A DNA stretch of 64,000 bases from contig NZ_SODU01000003.1 of assembly GCF_004366075.1 (NCBI RefSeq), positions 806,001-870,000 on the forward strand. Direction: 5' to 3'. A program made the translations under genes and the position numbers. Source of the DNA: Kribbella pratensis. Lineage in GTDB: Bacteria > Actinomycetota > Actinomycetes > Propionibacteriales > Kribbellaceae. How positions within the stretch are numbered: position 1 is the stretch's first letter; every line of letters starts with the position of its first letter. Below, in pieces: positions 17,804 through 25,720 of this stretch. The notes below the pieces were generated by a model. The model made no database searches and was not told the DNA's origin. It saw nothing but the letters and a program-made list of their open reading frames with translations.

Positions 17804-17821
17804 ATCCCAGCTCCCCTTCAC

Positions 17822-17851
17822 TAGTGCGCGTACGCTGTACACGGTGCACTA
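17822..17851. promoter_or_regulatory. Candidate GntR-TetR operator in front of the FAD monooxygenase
   Basis: TAGTGCGCGTAC at 17822-17833 is identical to the left half of the site at 15226. The right end, GTGCACTA (17844-17851), restores TAGTGC/GCACTA symmetry. It lies 18 nt upstream of the monooxygenase start codon. Confidence 0.7.
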
Positions 17852-17877
17852 GGTGAAGGGAATGCCGCCAGCGCGCA

Positions 17878-17904
17878 CTAGTGCACCGGTTGTTGGTGCA
17901 CTAG
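17878..17904. promoter_or_regulatory. Second TAGTGC-type palindrome upstream of the FAD monooxygenase
   Basis: CTAGTGCACC (17878-17887), 7-nt spacer, GGTGCACTAG (17895-17904): perfect 10-bp arms, sharing TAGTGC/GCACTA ends with the sites at 15226 and 17822. Confidence 0.65.
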
Positions 17905-17917
17905 GCGCGGACCGCTC

Positions 17918-17999
17918 CCACTCACCAACCTCGGTCAGCCGCCCTCCGACGCCCCACGCTGAGCGTGAGGCCGTCGACCGCGAGCTGGTTGGTGAGTGG
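17918..17999. repeat. 82-bp element bounded by perfect 13-bp inverted repeats
   Basis: CCACTCACCAACC (17918-17930) and its exact inverse complement (17987-17999) enclose 56 bp that contain another small palindrome (CACGCT/AGCGTG). It lies just after the stop of the FadH-like gene. It may be its terminator or a small mobile repeat; the sequence does not decide. Confidence 0.6.
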
Positions 18000-18011
18000 C
18001 TGAGGTCCGCC

Positions 18012-20024
18012 TCAGAGCGCGAGAGCGAGCCGGGTCGCTTGCTCGATCGCTCGTTTCGCGTCGAGCTCGGCCGCGACGTCCGCTCCGCCGATCAGGTGGA
18101 CCGAACGGCCGGTGGCGCGGAGCGCGTCGGCGAGGTCGCGGACCGGTTCCTGGCCGGCGCAGACGACGACCGTGTCGACGGCGAGCACGCGCGGCTTCTC
18201 GCGTTTCGGGCCGAACGTGACGTGCAGGCCTTCGTCGTCGATGCGTTCGTAGTTCACGCCACGCAACTGCTCGACCTGCTTGTTCTTCAACGCCGCCCGA
18301 TGCACCCACCCGGTCGTCTTGCCGAGCCCGGCGCCGATCTTCCCCGCCTTGCGCTGCAGGAGATACACCTTGCGCAGCGACGGTTCCGGCCGCGGTACGG
18401 CGAGCGCACCCCGGAGCAACGTCGGATCACCGACACCCCACTCCGCCTTCCACGCGGCGAGATCCGGCGACGTGGTGGTCAGGAACTCGCTGACATCCAC
18501 CCCGATCCCGCCGGCCCCGATCACCGCGACCGTGTCCCCGACCGGTTGACGTTCGCGGACAACCTCGACGTACGAAAGGACCTTGGGGTGATCGATGCCG
18601 GGGATCGCGGGCACTCGCGGTACGACGCCGGTCGCGAGCACGATCTCGTCGAACCCGGCCAGGTCGTCGACCCCGGCGCGGCGGCCGAGGTGCAGCTTGA
18701 CGCCGGTCAGTTCGAGCCGCCGCCGGTAGTACCTGATCGTCTCGGCGAACTCCTCCTTGCCCGGGATCTGCTGCGCGATCCCGAACTGTCCGCCGATCTC
18801 CGCATCCGCCTCGAACAGCTCCACGTGATGCCCGCGCTCGGCCGCCGTCACCGCCGCCGCGAGACCAGCCGGGCCGGCCCCGACGACAGCGATGCTCTTG
18901 GTACGCCGGGTCGGGAGCAACTGCAGTTCGGTCTCGCGAGCGGCCCGCGGGTTGACCATGCAGCTCGCCTTCTTCTTCGCGAACACATGATCCAGACACG
19001 CCTGGTTGCAGGCGATGCAGACGTTGATCTCGTCGGCCCGGTCGGTCGTTGCCTTCAGCACCCACTCCGGATCGGCCAGGAACGGGCGGGCCATGCTGAC
19101 CAGGTCGGCGTCACCACGGGCGAGAACCTCTTCGGCGACCTGCGGGAGGTTGATCCGGTTCGACGTGACGACCGGGATCTTGACGTGCGGCTTGAACGCC
19201 GCGGTCACGCTGGTGAACGCAGCTCGGGGCACGGACGTGACGATCGTCGGGACCCGCGCCTCGTGCCAGCCGATCCCGGTGTTGATGATCGACGCCCCGG
19301 CCGCCTCGATCTCCTTGCCCAGAGCAACCACGTCGTCCCAGGTCTGCCCACCCTCGACCAGGTCGGCCATCGACAGCCGGTAGATGATCAGGAAGTCGTC
19401 GCCGACCCGTTCCCGGGTCCGCCGGACGATCTCCACCGCGAGCCGGCGACGGTTCTCCGGGCTGCCGCCCCAGCGGTCGGTCCGCTTGTTCGTGCGCTCG
19501 GACAGGAACTGGTTGATGAAGTACCCCTCGGACCCCATGATCTCGACGCCGTCGTACCCGGCCTCGCGGGCGAGCGCCGCGCAGTCGACGTACGCCTCGA
19601 TCTGCTTGCGGACGCCGCGATCGGACAGGGCGCGGGGCTTGAACGGGTTGATCGGGGCCTTCAGTGCGGAGGCGGAGACGCTGAACGGGTGGTACGAGTA
19701 CCGGCCGGCGTGCAGGATCTGGAGCGCGATCCGGCTGCCCTCGGCGTGCACGGCATCGGTGAGCAGGCGATGCTTCCGGGCCTGTCGCCGGTTGACGAGG
19801 GTCGATCCGAAGGGTGTCAGCCAGCCGGTGCGGTTCGGCGCGTAGCCACCGGTCACCATCAGGCCGACGCCACCGCGAGCACGCTCGGCGAAGTACGCCG
19901 CCAGCTTGGGCAGATCGCTCAACCGATCCTCGAGCCCGGTGTGCATCGACCCCATGATCACCCGGTTCGGCAGGACCACATGGCCGAGATCCAACGGCTC
20001 CAGCAGGTGTGGATAAGAACTCAC
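18012..20024 (-). CDS. NADH:flavin oxidoreductase / 2,4-dienoyl-CoA reductase-like flavoprotein
   Basis: A 670-residue three-domain iron-sulfur flavoprotein. The N-terminal ~350 residues are an old-yellow-enzyme TIM barrel (LGHVVLPNRVIMGSMHTGLE; YDGVEIMGSEGYFINQFLSERTNKRTDRWGGS). A CIACNQACLDHVFAKKKASCMVNP segment (about 333-356) holds the 4Fe-4S cysteines. Then come FAD (VVGAGPAGLAAAVTAAERGHHVELFEA) and NAD(P) (VAVIGAGGIGVDVSEF) domains. Related enzymes reduce 2,4-dienoyl-CoA in beta-oxidation. The GTG at 20024 overlaps the PadR stop in a GTGA arrangement and follows GGAAGGAC. Confidence 0.93.
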   Translation of the reverse strand: MSSYPHLLEPLDLGHVVLPNRVIMGSMHTGLEDRLSDLPKLAAYFAERARGGVGLMVTGGYAPNRTGWLTPFGSTLVNRRQARKHRLLTDAVHAEGSRIALQILHAGRYSYHPFSVSASALKAPINPFKPRALSDRGVRKQIEAYVDCAALAREAGYDGVEIMGSEGYFINQFLSERTNKRTDRWGGSPENRRRLAVEIVRRTRERVGDDFLIIYRLSMADLVEGGQTWDDVVALGKEIEAAGASIINTGIGWHEARVPTIVTSVPRAAFTSVTAAFKPHVKIPVVTSNRINLPQVAEEVLARGDADLVSMARPFLADPEWVLKATTDRADEINVCIACNQACLDHVFAKKKASCMVNPRAARETELQLLPTRRTKSIAVVGAGPAGLAAAVTAAERGHHVELFEADAEIGGQFGIAQQIPGKEEFAETIRYYRRRLELTGVKLHLGRRAGVDDLAGFDEIVLATGVVPRVPAIPGIDHPKVLSYVEVVRERQPVGDTVAVIGAGGIGVDVSEFLTTTSPDLAAWKAEWGVGDPTLLRGALAVPRPEPSLRKVYLLQRKAGKIGAGLGKTTGWVHRAALKNKQVEQLRGVNYERIDDEGLHVTFGPKREKPRVLAVDTVVVCAGQEPVRDLADALRATGRSVHLIGGADVAAELDAKRAIEQATRLALAL

Positions 20025-20563
20025 TTGTTGTCCTTCCGGAGGGCGTCGATCACTTCGTCGCACCAGGCGACGAAGGACTCCTCGGCGCGGACCCCGCCGC
20101 GCAGTACGAGGTACTGGTGCAACTCGCGGCCGCGCAGGCCGGACGGCTTCGGGAAGTCCCGCTTCTGGATCCCGCGGTACACCTCGAGTCGCGTCGCGTG
20201 CTCGGCCCGGTGCCGCTCGATCTCCTTCAGCACGAGTTCGACCGACCCGAGCGAGGCGCCGCGCAACTTCACCCCGAGACCGTCCCGCAGTACGGCGGGA
20301 TCCTCCGGCTCGGCCAGCCAGCGTGACAACTCCGCACGCCCGGCCGCCGCGACCCGGTACACCTTCTTGTCCGGGCGTCCGTCCTGGCCGATCTCCGTGT
20401 GCTTGACCCAGCCCGCCTCGTCCATCCGGCGCAGCACCCGGTAGATCTGCTGATGCGTGGCCGGCCAGAAGTACCCGATCGACCGGTCGAACCGCCGGGC
20501 CAACTCGTACCCGGACCCGGCCCGCTCGGTCAGCGATACCAGAATCGCGTGCTCCAGCGCCAT
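20021..20563 (-). CDS. PadR-family transcriptional regulator
   Basis: A 180-residue PadR regulator. The winged-helix domain (residues 1-80) has MALEHAILVSLTERAGSGYELARRFDRSIGYFWPATHQQIYRVLRRM; the C-terminal part (LKEIERHRAEHATRLEVYRGIQ) is the helical dimerisation domain. It is the first gene of a coupled pair with the FadH-like gene. The promoter carries two 14-bp TGCA-ended palindromes spaced 15 bp, the likely self-operator. Confidence 0.92.
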   Translation of the reverse strand: MALEHAILVSLTERAGSGYELARRFDRSIGYFWPATHQQIYRVLRRMDEAGWVKHTEIGQDGRPDKKVYRVAAAGRAELSRWLAEPEDPAVLRDGLGVKLRGASLGSVELVLKEIERHRAEHATRLEVYRGIQKRDFPKPSGLRGRELHQYLVLRGGVRAEESFVAWCDEVIDALRKDNK

Positions 20564-20579
20564 GACCTGAGGCTACCTA

Positions 20580-20608
20580 TGCAACCAGTTGCACTGCACC
20601 TGATTGCA
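20580..20608. promoter_or_regulatory. Tandem PadR operator candidates
   Basis: TGCAACCAGTTGCA (20580-20593, perfect TGCAAC/GTTGCA) is followed after one base by TGCACCTGATTGCA (20595-20608, imperfect). The two lie 17-45 nt upstream of padR, with one-and-a-half-turn phasing. PadR proteins commonly bind such dyads in their own promoters. Confidence 0.6.
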
Positions 20609-20693
20609 TCCCAGGTCACATCACTTGCCCGAACAAGCCTTGCCCGCTTTGAGAGAATGGTTGCAGACGCCATCTATCCCGGAGCGGAGCATC

Positions 20694-21170
20694 ATGAACC
20701 ACCCGACCAAGACGATGTTGCCCGGTATCGGCGTGCGGTACGACCTGGTCACCGAGACCGGAAAGCACGTCTCGGTGGTGGTGCACAACGACGGGCGGCG
20801 GTTCCTCGGCTTCCACAATCCCGAGGACGACGACGAGTGCCAGGCCAGCGTCCCCTTGGGTCAGGGCGAGGCGGCCGCGCTCGCGCAGCTGCTGATCCCG
20901 GAGCAGCTCGACCCGGTCCGCGGCGAGATCGAGATCGACCTGGTCACGGAGCACATCCCGATCACCGCCAAGTCGCCGTACTCCGGCCGGACGCTCGGCG
21001 ACACCCAGGCCCGCAGCCGCACCGGCGCGTCGATCGTCGCGGTACTGCGGCGTACCGGGGCGACCCCGTCGCCGACGCCGGACTTCCGGTTCGCGACCGG
21101 CGACACCCTGGTGGTCGTCGGCACCCGTGAGGGCGTCGACGCCGTGGCCGATCTGATCGCAGGCGGCTGA
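20694..21170 (+). CDS. Cation:proton antiporter regulatory subunit (KhtT-like, TrkA-C)
   Basis: A 158-residue cytoplasmic regulatory protein. The N-terminal half (MLPGIGVRYDLVTETGKHVSVVVHNDGRRFLGFH) is the KhtT-type domain; the C-terminal ~70 residues are a TrkA-C/RCK-C domain (ARSRTGASIVAVLRR ... FATGDTLVVVGTREGVDAVADLI). In Bacillus KhtTU this subunit gates the partner K+(NH4+)/H+ antiporter in response to nucleotide and pH. The ATG at 20694 is followed two bases after its stop by the antiporter gene, so the pair is one operon. Confidence 0.92.
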   Translation: MNHPTKTMLPGIGVRYDLVTETGKHVSVVVHNDGRRFLGFHNPEDDDECQASVPLGQGEAAALAQLLIPEQLDPVRGEIEIDLVTEHIPITAKSPYSGRTLGDTQARSRTGASIVAVLRRTGATPSPTPDFRFATGDTLVVVGTREGVDAVADLIAGG

Positions 21171-21172
21171 GC

Positions 21173-22399
21173 ATGCACGAGAACATCACTGCCCTGCTGA
21201 TCGAGTTGGGCGCGGTCATCCTTGCCCTCGGCATCCTCGGCCGGATCGCCGGCCGCCTCGGCTTCTCGCCGATTCCCCTTTATCTGCTGGCCGGTCTGGC
21301 GTTCGGGCACGGCGGGTTGTTGCCCTTGGCGGCGAGCGAGGAGTTCGTCGCCACCGGCGCCGAGATCGGCGTGATCCTGCTGCTGTTGCTGCTCGGGCTC
21401 GAGTACACGGCCTCCGATCTCGTCAGCACACTGAAGACGCAGTACATCTCCGGAGCGGTCGACTTCCTGCTGAACGCGTTGCCCGGCGCGGCGGTCGCGT
21501 TGCTGCTCGGCTGGGGTCCGGTCGCGGCGGTCGCGCTGGCCGGTGTCACCTGGATCTCGTCGTCCGGCGTGATCGCGAAGGTCGTCGGAGATCTCGGTCG
21601 GCTGGGTAATCGGGAAACGCCGGTGATCCTGGGGATCCTGGTGCTCGAGGACCTGTCGATGGCGGTCTACCTGCCGATCCTCACCGCGCTGCTGGCCGGC
21701 GTCGGACTGGCCGGCGGAAGCATCACGCTGCTGATCTCGCTCGGGACCGTCAGCGTGGTGCTGTTCATCGCGCTCCGGTACGGGCGTGTCATCAGCCGGG
21801 CCGTTTCCTCGGACAACCCGGAGATGCTGCTGCTCGTCGTCCTCGGCCTCACACTGCTCGTCGCGGGAATCGCACAACAGTTGCAGGTGTCGGCCGCGGT
21901 CGGCGCGTTCCTGGTCGGTATCGCGTTGTCCGGCGAGGTCGCCCACGGCGCCCGGAACCTGCTCAGTCCGCTGCGTGACCTGTTCGCCGCGGTGTTCTTC
22001 GTGTTCTTCGGGTTGAGCACCGATCCGGCGAAGATCCCGCCGGTGCTGGCGATCGCGTTCGGGCTGGCGATCCTCACCGCGCTCACCAAGATCATCACCG
22101 GCTGGTACGCCGCTCGGCGTGCGGGCATCTCGACCGCGGGTCGCTGGCGCGCGGGCGGGACCCTGGTCGCGCGAGGTGAATTCTCGATCGTCATCGCCGG
22201 CCTCGCGGTCGGTGTCGAACCGAAGCTCGGTCCGCTGGCCACGGCGTACGTGCTGATCCTGGTCATCCTCGGCCCGGTTGCGGCCCGCTACACCGAACCG
22301 CTCGCCCGCCGCCTCACCCACAAACCCACCAAGCCGACGGAACCGACCGATGTCACTGCCGTCGAGCGCTTGGACGACACCGCCCACACAGCCGGCTGA
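21173..22399 (+). CDS. CPA2-family cation:proton antiporter (KhtU-like)
   Basis: A 408-residue integral membrane protein with about 12 helices (for example LIELGAVILALGILGRIAGRLGFS; AEIGVILLLLLLGLEYTASDL; LRDLFAAVFFVFFGLSTDP). This is the CPA2 monovalent cation/proton antiporter fold, exporting K+ or Na+ against H+. The C-terminus is a short charged tail with no RCK domain; that domain is supplied by the gene just upstream. The pair probably serves potassium and pH homeostasis or detoxification. Confidence 0.93.
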   Translation: MHENITALLIELGAVILALGILGRIAGRLGFSPIPLYLLAGLAFGHGGLLPLAASEEFVATGAEIGVILLLLLLGLEYTASDLVSTLKTQYISGAVDFLLNALPGAAVALLLGWGPVAAVALAGVTWISSSGVIAKVVGDLGRLGNRETPVILGILVLEDLSMAVYLPILTALLAGVGLAGGSITLLISLGTVSVVLFIALRYGRVISRAVSSDNPEMLLLVVLGLTLLVAGIAQQLQVSAAVGAFLVGIALSGEVAHGARNLLSPLRDLFAAVFFVFFGLSTDPAKIPPVLAIAFGLAILTALTKIITGWYAARRAGISTAGRWRAGGTLVARGEFSIVIAGLAVGVEPKLGPLATAYVLILVILGPVAARYTEPLARRLTHKPTKPTEPTDVTAVERLDDTAHTAG

Positions 22400-22428
22400 C
22401 CCGGCGGTCCTCTGAGCCGTCAGCGGAC

Positions 22429-22473
22429 TGGCCGACGTTCTCGGTCGTACGCGGAATTGGCCGACGTTCTCGG
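22429..22473. repeat. Short direct repeat between convergent genes
   Basis: A 16-bp sequence, TGGCCGACGTTCTCGG, occurs at 22429-22444 and 22458-22473 (29-bp period), with CCGTCAGCG also repeated on both sides. It lies between the antiporter stop and the YdeI-like stop. Confidence 0.7.
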
Positions 22474-22476
22474 CCG

Positions 22477-23064
22477 TCAGCGCACCCGGTTGCCGTTGGC
22501 GGCTTGTGCGACGGTCTCAGCAATCCGGCGCTCCCGCGTCTCCGCGCGCTTGGCGAGGGTGATCCACTCGAGGATCGTCCGGCGGGCCGACGGCGGGAAG
22601 GCCCGGAAATTCTCGTCCGCTCGCGGGTCTGCCGCCAGCGCGGCCCGCAGGTCGGGCGGGACGATCAGGTTCTGCGCGTCGGCGAGCAGATCCCACGTCC
22701 CGGTGCTCCGGGCGTGCGCCACCAACTCCTCCCCCGGCGGCATCATCAACCCCGCTGCGGTCAGTCGCTCGACCCGCTCGCGGTTCACCTTGCTCCAGGT
22801 GCTCCGCGGGTTCCGCGGTGTGAAGCACTGGTACGTCGTCCGCTCGTCGCGCCGGATCGTCTTGCTGTCGATCCACCCGAAGCACAGCGCATGCTCGACC
22901 GCGGCCGCCAGGTTCAGACCGTCCGCCTCGCGATGCACGACGAGCCAGACGGACCGTTCACTCCGCCCGTTGGCGGTCAGCCAGCCACGCCACTCGTCGA
23001 CATCCGCGCAGTTCAGAGCCTCGATCTCGTTCATGAAACCAGCATGCGCCGGATAAGTGCTCAT
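22477..23064 (-). CDS. YdeI/OmpD-associated family protein
   Basis: A 195-residue protein of the YdeI/OmpD-associated family. Core motifs are SVWLVVHREADGLNLAAAVEHALCFGWIDSKTIRRDERTTYQCFTPRNPRSTWSKVN in pieces across residues 40-105, with the C-terminal SARRTILEWITLAKRAETRERRI. The biochemical role is not established. The ATG at 23064 overlaps the ogt stop (ATGA), making it the last gene of the alkylation-repair operon; an internal ATG at 23034 is an alternative. Confidence 0.86.
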   Translation of the reverse strand: MSTYPAHAGFMNEIEALNCADVDEWRGWLTANGRSERSVWLVVHREADGLNLAAAVEHALCFGWIDSKTIRRDERTTYQCFTPRNPRSTWSKVNRERVERLTAAGLMMPPGEELVAHARSTGTWDLLADAQNLIVPPDLRAALAADPRADENFRAFPPSARRTILEWITLAKRAETRERRIAETVAQAANGNRVR

Positions 23065-23552
23065 CCAGTGAGCAGTTTTTCTCCGCGTTCGTGATCGAGC
23101 AGCGTCCGCTTGCGTTCGATGCCGCCGCCGTACCCGGTGAGGTTGCCGGTCGAGCCGACCAGCCGGTGGCACGGCACGATGATGCTGATCGGGTTCTTCC
23201 CGTTCGCCAGCCCGACCGCCCGAGCCGATCCCGGCCTCAGGCCGAGCGTTTCAGCAAGACCGCCGTACGTCGTGGTCGTGCCGTACGGGATGTCCTGGAG
23301 TGCGACCCAGACGTCACGCTGGAACGGCGTACCGACGAGGTGCAGCGGTACGTCGAAGGTCGTGCGGCCGTGATGGAAGTACTCGTCCAACTGCTCGGCC
23401 ACCGCGGGGAGGACCGCGTCGTCGCGATCACCGAAGCCCGCCTGCTCCGGGCGGTAGCGCTGCTGGTCCATGTACAGCCCGGTCAACTCGCCCGCATCGG
23501 TCCCCACGAGCGTGAGCGGACCGAGCGGGCTGTCGACGACGGCGTACGTCAC
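23061..23552 (-). CDS. ogt: Methylated-DNA--[protein]-cysteine S-methyltransferase
   Basis: Suicide repair protein that moves methyl groups from O6-methylguanine to its own Cys. 163 residues. The active site is IIVPCHRLVGSTG (Cys128 in PCHR) and the helix-turn-helix region is FQRDVWVALQDIPYGTTTTYGGLAETLG. The GTG at 23552 overlaps the TGA of the upstream GNAT gene and has GGGAG 8 nt before it; an in-frame GTG at 23567 is possible. It sits between GNAT and YdeI-like genes in an operon headed by adaA-alkA. Confidence 0.95.
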   Translation of the reverse strand: MTYAVVDSPLGPLTLVGTDAGELTGLYMDQQRYRPEQAGFGDRDDAVLPAVAEQLDEYFHHGRTTFDVPLHLVGTPFQRDVWVALQDIPYGTTTTYGGLAETLGLRPGSARAVGLANGKNPISIIVPCHRLVGSTGNLTGYGGGIERKRTLLDHERGEKLLTG

Positions 23553-24103
23553 CGGGTGGACTCCCACTGCGCGCGGTCGATCCGGTAGAGCACATGCCGC
23601 TGCAGCCGGTGGCCCTCCTCGATGCGCGGGTGGTCGAAGTCGCCGGGCTCGTCGTGCACCATGCCGATCCGCTGCATGACGCGCTGGGACGGCAGATTCG
23701 TGGTCGTGGTGAACGAGACGACCGCGTCCAGCCCGGCCGGCCCGAAGCCGTGGGCCAGCGCCGCGCGGGCCGCCTCGGTCGCGTAGCCGTTGCCCCAGGC
23801 ACCCTTCGCGAGCCGCCAGCCGATCTCCACGGCCGGCATGAAGTGTGCCTCGAAGCTCGGCACCGACAGGCCGGTGAACCCGATGAACTCACCAGTGTCC
23901 CGCACCTCCACCGCCCACAGCCCCCACCCGCGCTCCTCGATGGCGGGGATCTGCCGGTCGATCAGGGAGTCGCTCTGCTCACGCGTCTGCAGAGCCGGGA
24001 AGTGCTCCATCACCGCCGGGTCCGCATTCAGCGCCGCGAACGGCTCCCGATCGGAGTCGCGCCAATTGCGCAGCAGCAGCCGGTCCGTGATTAGTTCGGT
24101 CAT
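23549..24103 (-). CDS. GNAT-family N-acetyltransferase (RimJ/RimL type)
   Basis: A 184-residue GNAT protein. RLLLRNWRDSDREPFAALNADPAVMEHF at the N-terminus and EIGWRLAKGAWGNGYATEAARAALAHGF (about residues 90-120; acetyl-CoA binding loop) are typical of RimJ/L-like enzymes. It is 3 bp after the adaA-alkA stop and overlaps ogt, so it is embedded in the DNA repair operon. The acetyl acceptor is unknown. Confidence 0.9.
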   Translation of the reverse strand: MTELITDRLLLRNWRDSDREPFAALNADPAVMEHFPALQTREQSDSLIDRQIPAIEERGWGLWAVEVRDTGEFIGFTGLSVPSFEAHFMPAVEIGWRLAKGAWGNGYATEAARAALAHGFGPAGLDAVVSFTTTTNLPSQRVMQRIGMVHDEPGDFDHPRIEEGHRLQRHVLYRIDRAQWESTR

Positions 24104-24106
24104 TCG

Positions 24107-25591
24107 TCACTCCGTGGGGATCTTGTTGATCGCATGGTCGCCGGTGGCCCACAGGTACTGCACGGCGTACGCACGCCAAGGCCGCCACGCGCGGGCGTGG
24201 TCGGTCAGGAGTTTGGGGGCCTCGGACAAGCCTAGGTCACGCGCGGCGTACCGGATGCCCAGATCGCTGGCCACGAAGGCATCCGGGTCACCGAGCGCGC
24301 GCATCGCGATCGACTCCACCGTCCACGGCCCGATCCCGGGCAGCGCGGCCAGTTGCTCGCGCGCACGATCCCAGTCGGCGCCGGCGCCCAGGTCGATCTC
24401 ACCGCGCGCGAGCGTCGCGATCAGCGTGGTGAGCGTCGTACGGCGAGACTTCGGGAACGCCAGGGTCTCCGGGTCGAGCTCGGCCAGCGCCTGCATCGTC
24501 GGGAACAGATGTGTGAGCCCGCCGGCCGCATCCTCGATCGGCTCGCCGTGCTGCAGGACGAGGCGGTGCGCGTGCGTCCGTGCCGCTGCCGTCGACACCT
24601 GCTGGCCGAGCACCGCGCGTACGGCGAACTCCTCGCCGTCGACCGTGTGCGGGACCCGGCGGCCGGGCGCCTTCGCGATCAGCGGAGCGAGTACGGGATC
24701 GGTGCTGAGCAGGTCGTCGACGGCGACCGGGTCCGCGTCGAGGTCGAGCATCCGGCGGCACCGGCTGATCGCGATCGCGAGATCGCGTTGATCGGTGAGC
24801 GAGAGCTGGCAGGCGATGTGGTCCGGCATCGGCCGCAGGGCGACGACACCGTGCCCGTGCGGGAGCCGCAGCGTGCGACGGTAGTGGCCGTCGCGCCACT
24901 CCTCGACACCCGGTACGCCGGTCGCGATCAGGTGACCGAACAGGTTGTCGGGCGTCAACGGTGCGCGGAACGGGAGCCGGAGCGAGATCGTTCCGGGCGT
25001 GGCAGACGTCGTACCCCTGCGTGCTCTTCGGCGCAACTCCGTCGGCGCGAGTGCGAAGACCTCCTGCACGGTTTCGTTGAAGGTGCGGACGCTGGAGAAG
25101 CCGGCGGCGAACGCCACGTCCGCCATCTGCAGCTCACTCGTCTCGATCAGCAGCCGGGCGGTCTGTGCACGTTGCGCCCGAGCAAGCGCGAGCGGGCCCG
25201 CGCCGAGCTCGGCCTGGAGCTGGCGTTGCACCTGGCGAACGCTGTACCCGAGCTGACCGGCCAGCCCCGGTACGCCGTCGCGGTCGACGACGCCGTCCGC
25301 GATCAGGCGCATCGCCCGGGCGACCAGGTCGGCGCGGTCGTTCCACTCGGGTGAGCCCGGGCTCGCATCGGGACGGCACCGCTTACAGGCGCGGAACCCG
25401 GCCTGCTGGGCGGCCGCGGCGCTCGGGTAGAACCGCATGTTCTCGACCTTCGGCGGCACCACCGGACAGCTCGGCCGGCAGTAGATCTTGGTGGTCAGGA
25501 CCGCCGTGAAGAACCACCCGTCGAACCGCGCGTCCTTGGACTGCACCGCCCGGATGCATCGCTCCCTACACTCGTACACACCCTCCAGCAT
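24107..25591 (-). CDS. Fused AdaA-type methylation sensor, AraC domain and AlkA 3-methyladenine DNA glycosylase
   Basis: A 494-residue three-part protein. Residues 1-80 are the Ada metal-binding domain with four Zn cysteines (Cys38, Cys42, Cys69, Cys72); Cys38 is the expected methyl phosphotriester acceptor. Residues ~90-195 are an AraC-type helix-turn-helix (LAGQLGYSVRQVQRQLQAELG; MADVAFAAGFSSVRTFNETVQEVF). Residues ~205-494 are AlkA with an HhH-GPD motif (LAALPGIGPWTVESIAMRALGDPDAFVASDLGI). It both senses and excises alkylated bases. First gene of an operon with GNAT, ogt and ydeI-like genes. ATG at 25591 chosen; GTG at 25603 is possible. Confidence 0.95.
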   Translation of the reverse strand: MLEGVYECRERCIRAVQSKDARFDGWFFTAVLTTKIYCRPSCPVVPPKVENMRFYPSAAAAQQAGFRACKRCRPDASPGSPEWNDRADLVARAMRLIADGVVDRDGVPGLAGQLGYSVRQVQRQLQAELGAGPLALARAQRAQTARLLIETSELQMADVAFAAGFSSVRTFNETVQEVFALAPTELRRRARRGTTSATPGTISLRLPFRAPLTPDNLFGHLIATGVPGVEEWRDGHYRRTLRLPHGHGVVALRPMPDHIACQLSLTDQRDLAIAISRCRRMLDLDADPVAVDDLLSTDPVLAPLIAKAPGRRVPHTVDGEEFAVRAVLGQQVSTAAARTHAHRLVLQHGEPIEDAAGGLTHLFPTMQALAELDPETLAFPKSRRTTLTTLIATLARGEIDLGAGADWDRAREQLAALPGIGPWTVESIAMRALGDPDAFVASDLGIRYAARDLGLSEAPKLLTDHARAWRPWRAYAVQYLWATGDHAINKIPTE

Positions 25592-25720
25592 CCCTGCCCC
25601 CACCGACAGTTCCTAGCGGTTTTACGACATCGAAGTGAGGCGGTCGCGGTTTTGCGACGCGAGGATCCGGTGGCCGATTCTCGCCAGCTTCGCCGTCGTC
25701 GTGCCGCTGAAGTTGAAGGC

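Noticed and set aside
17853..20444. An 863-codon plus-strand open frame
   Set aside because: Mirrors the FadH-like gene and PadR gene on the minus strand; no domain and no ribosome site.
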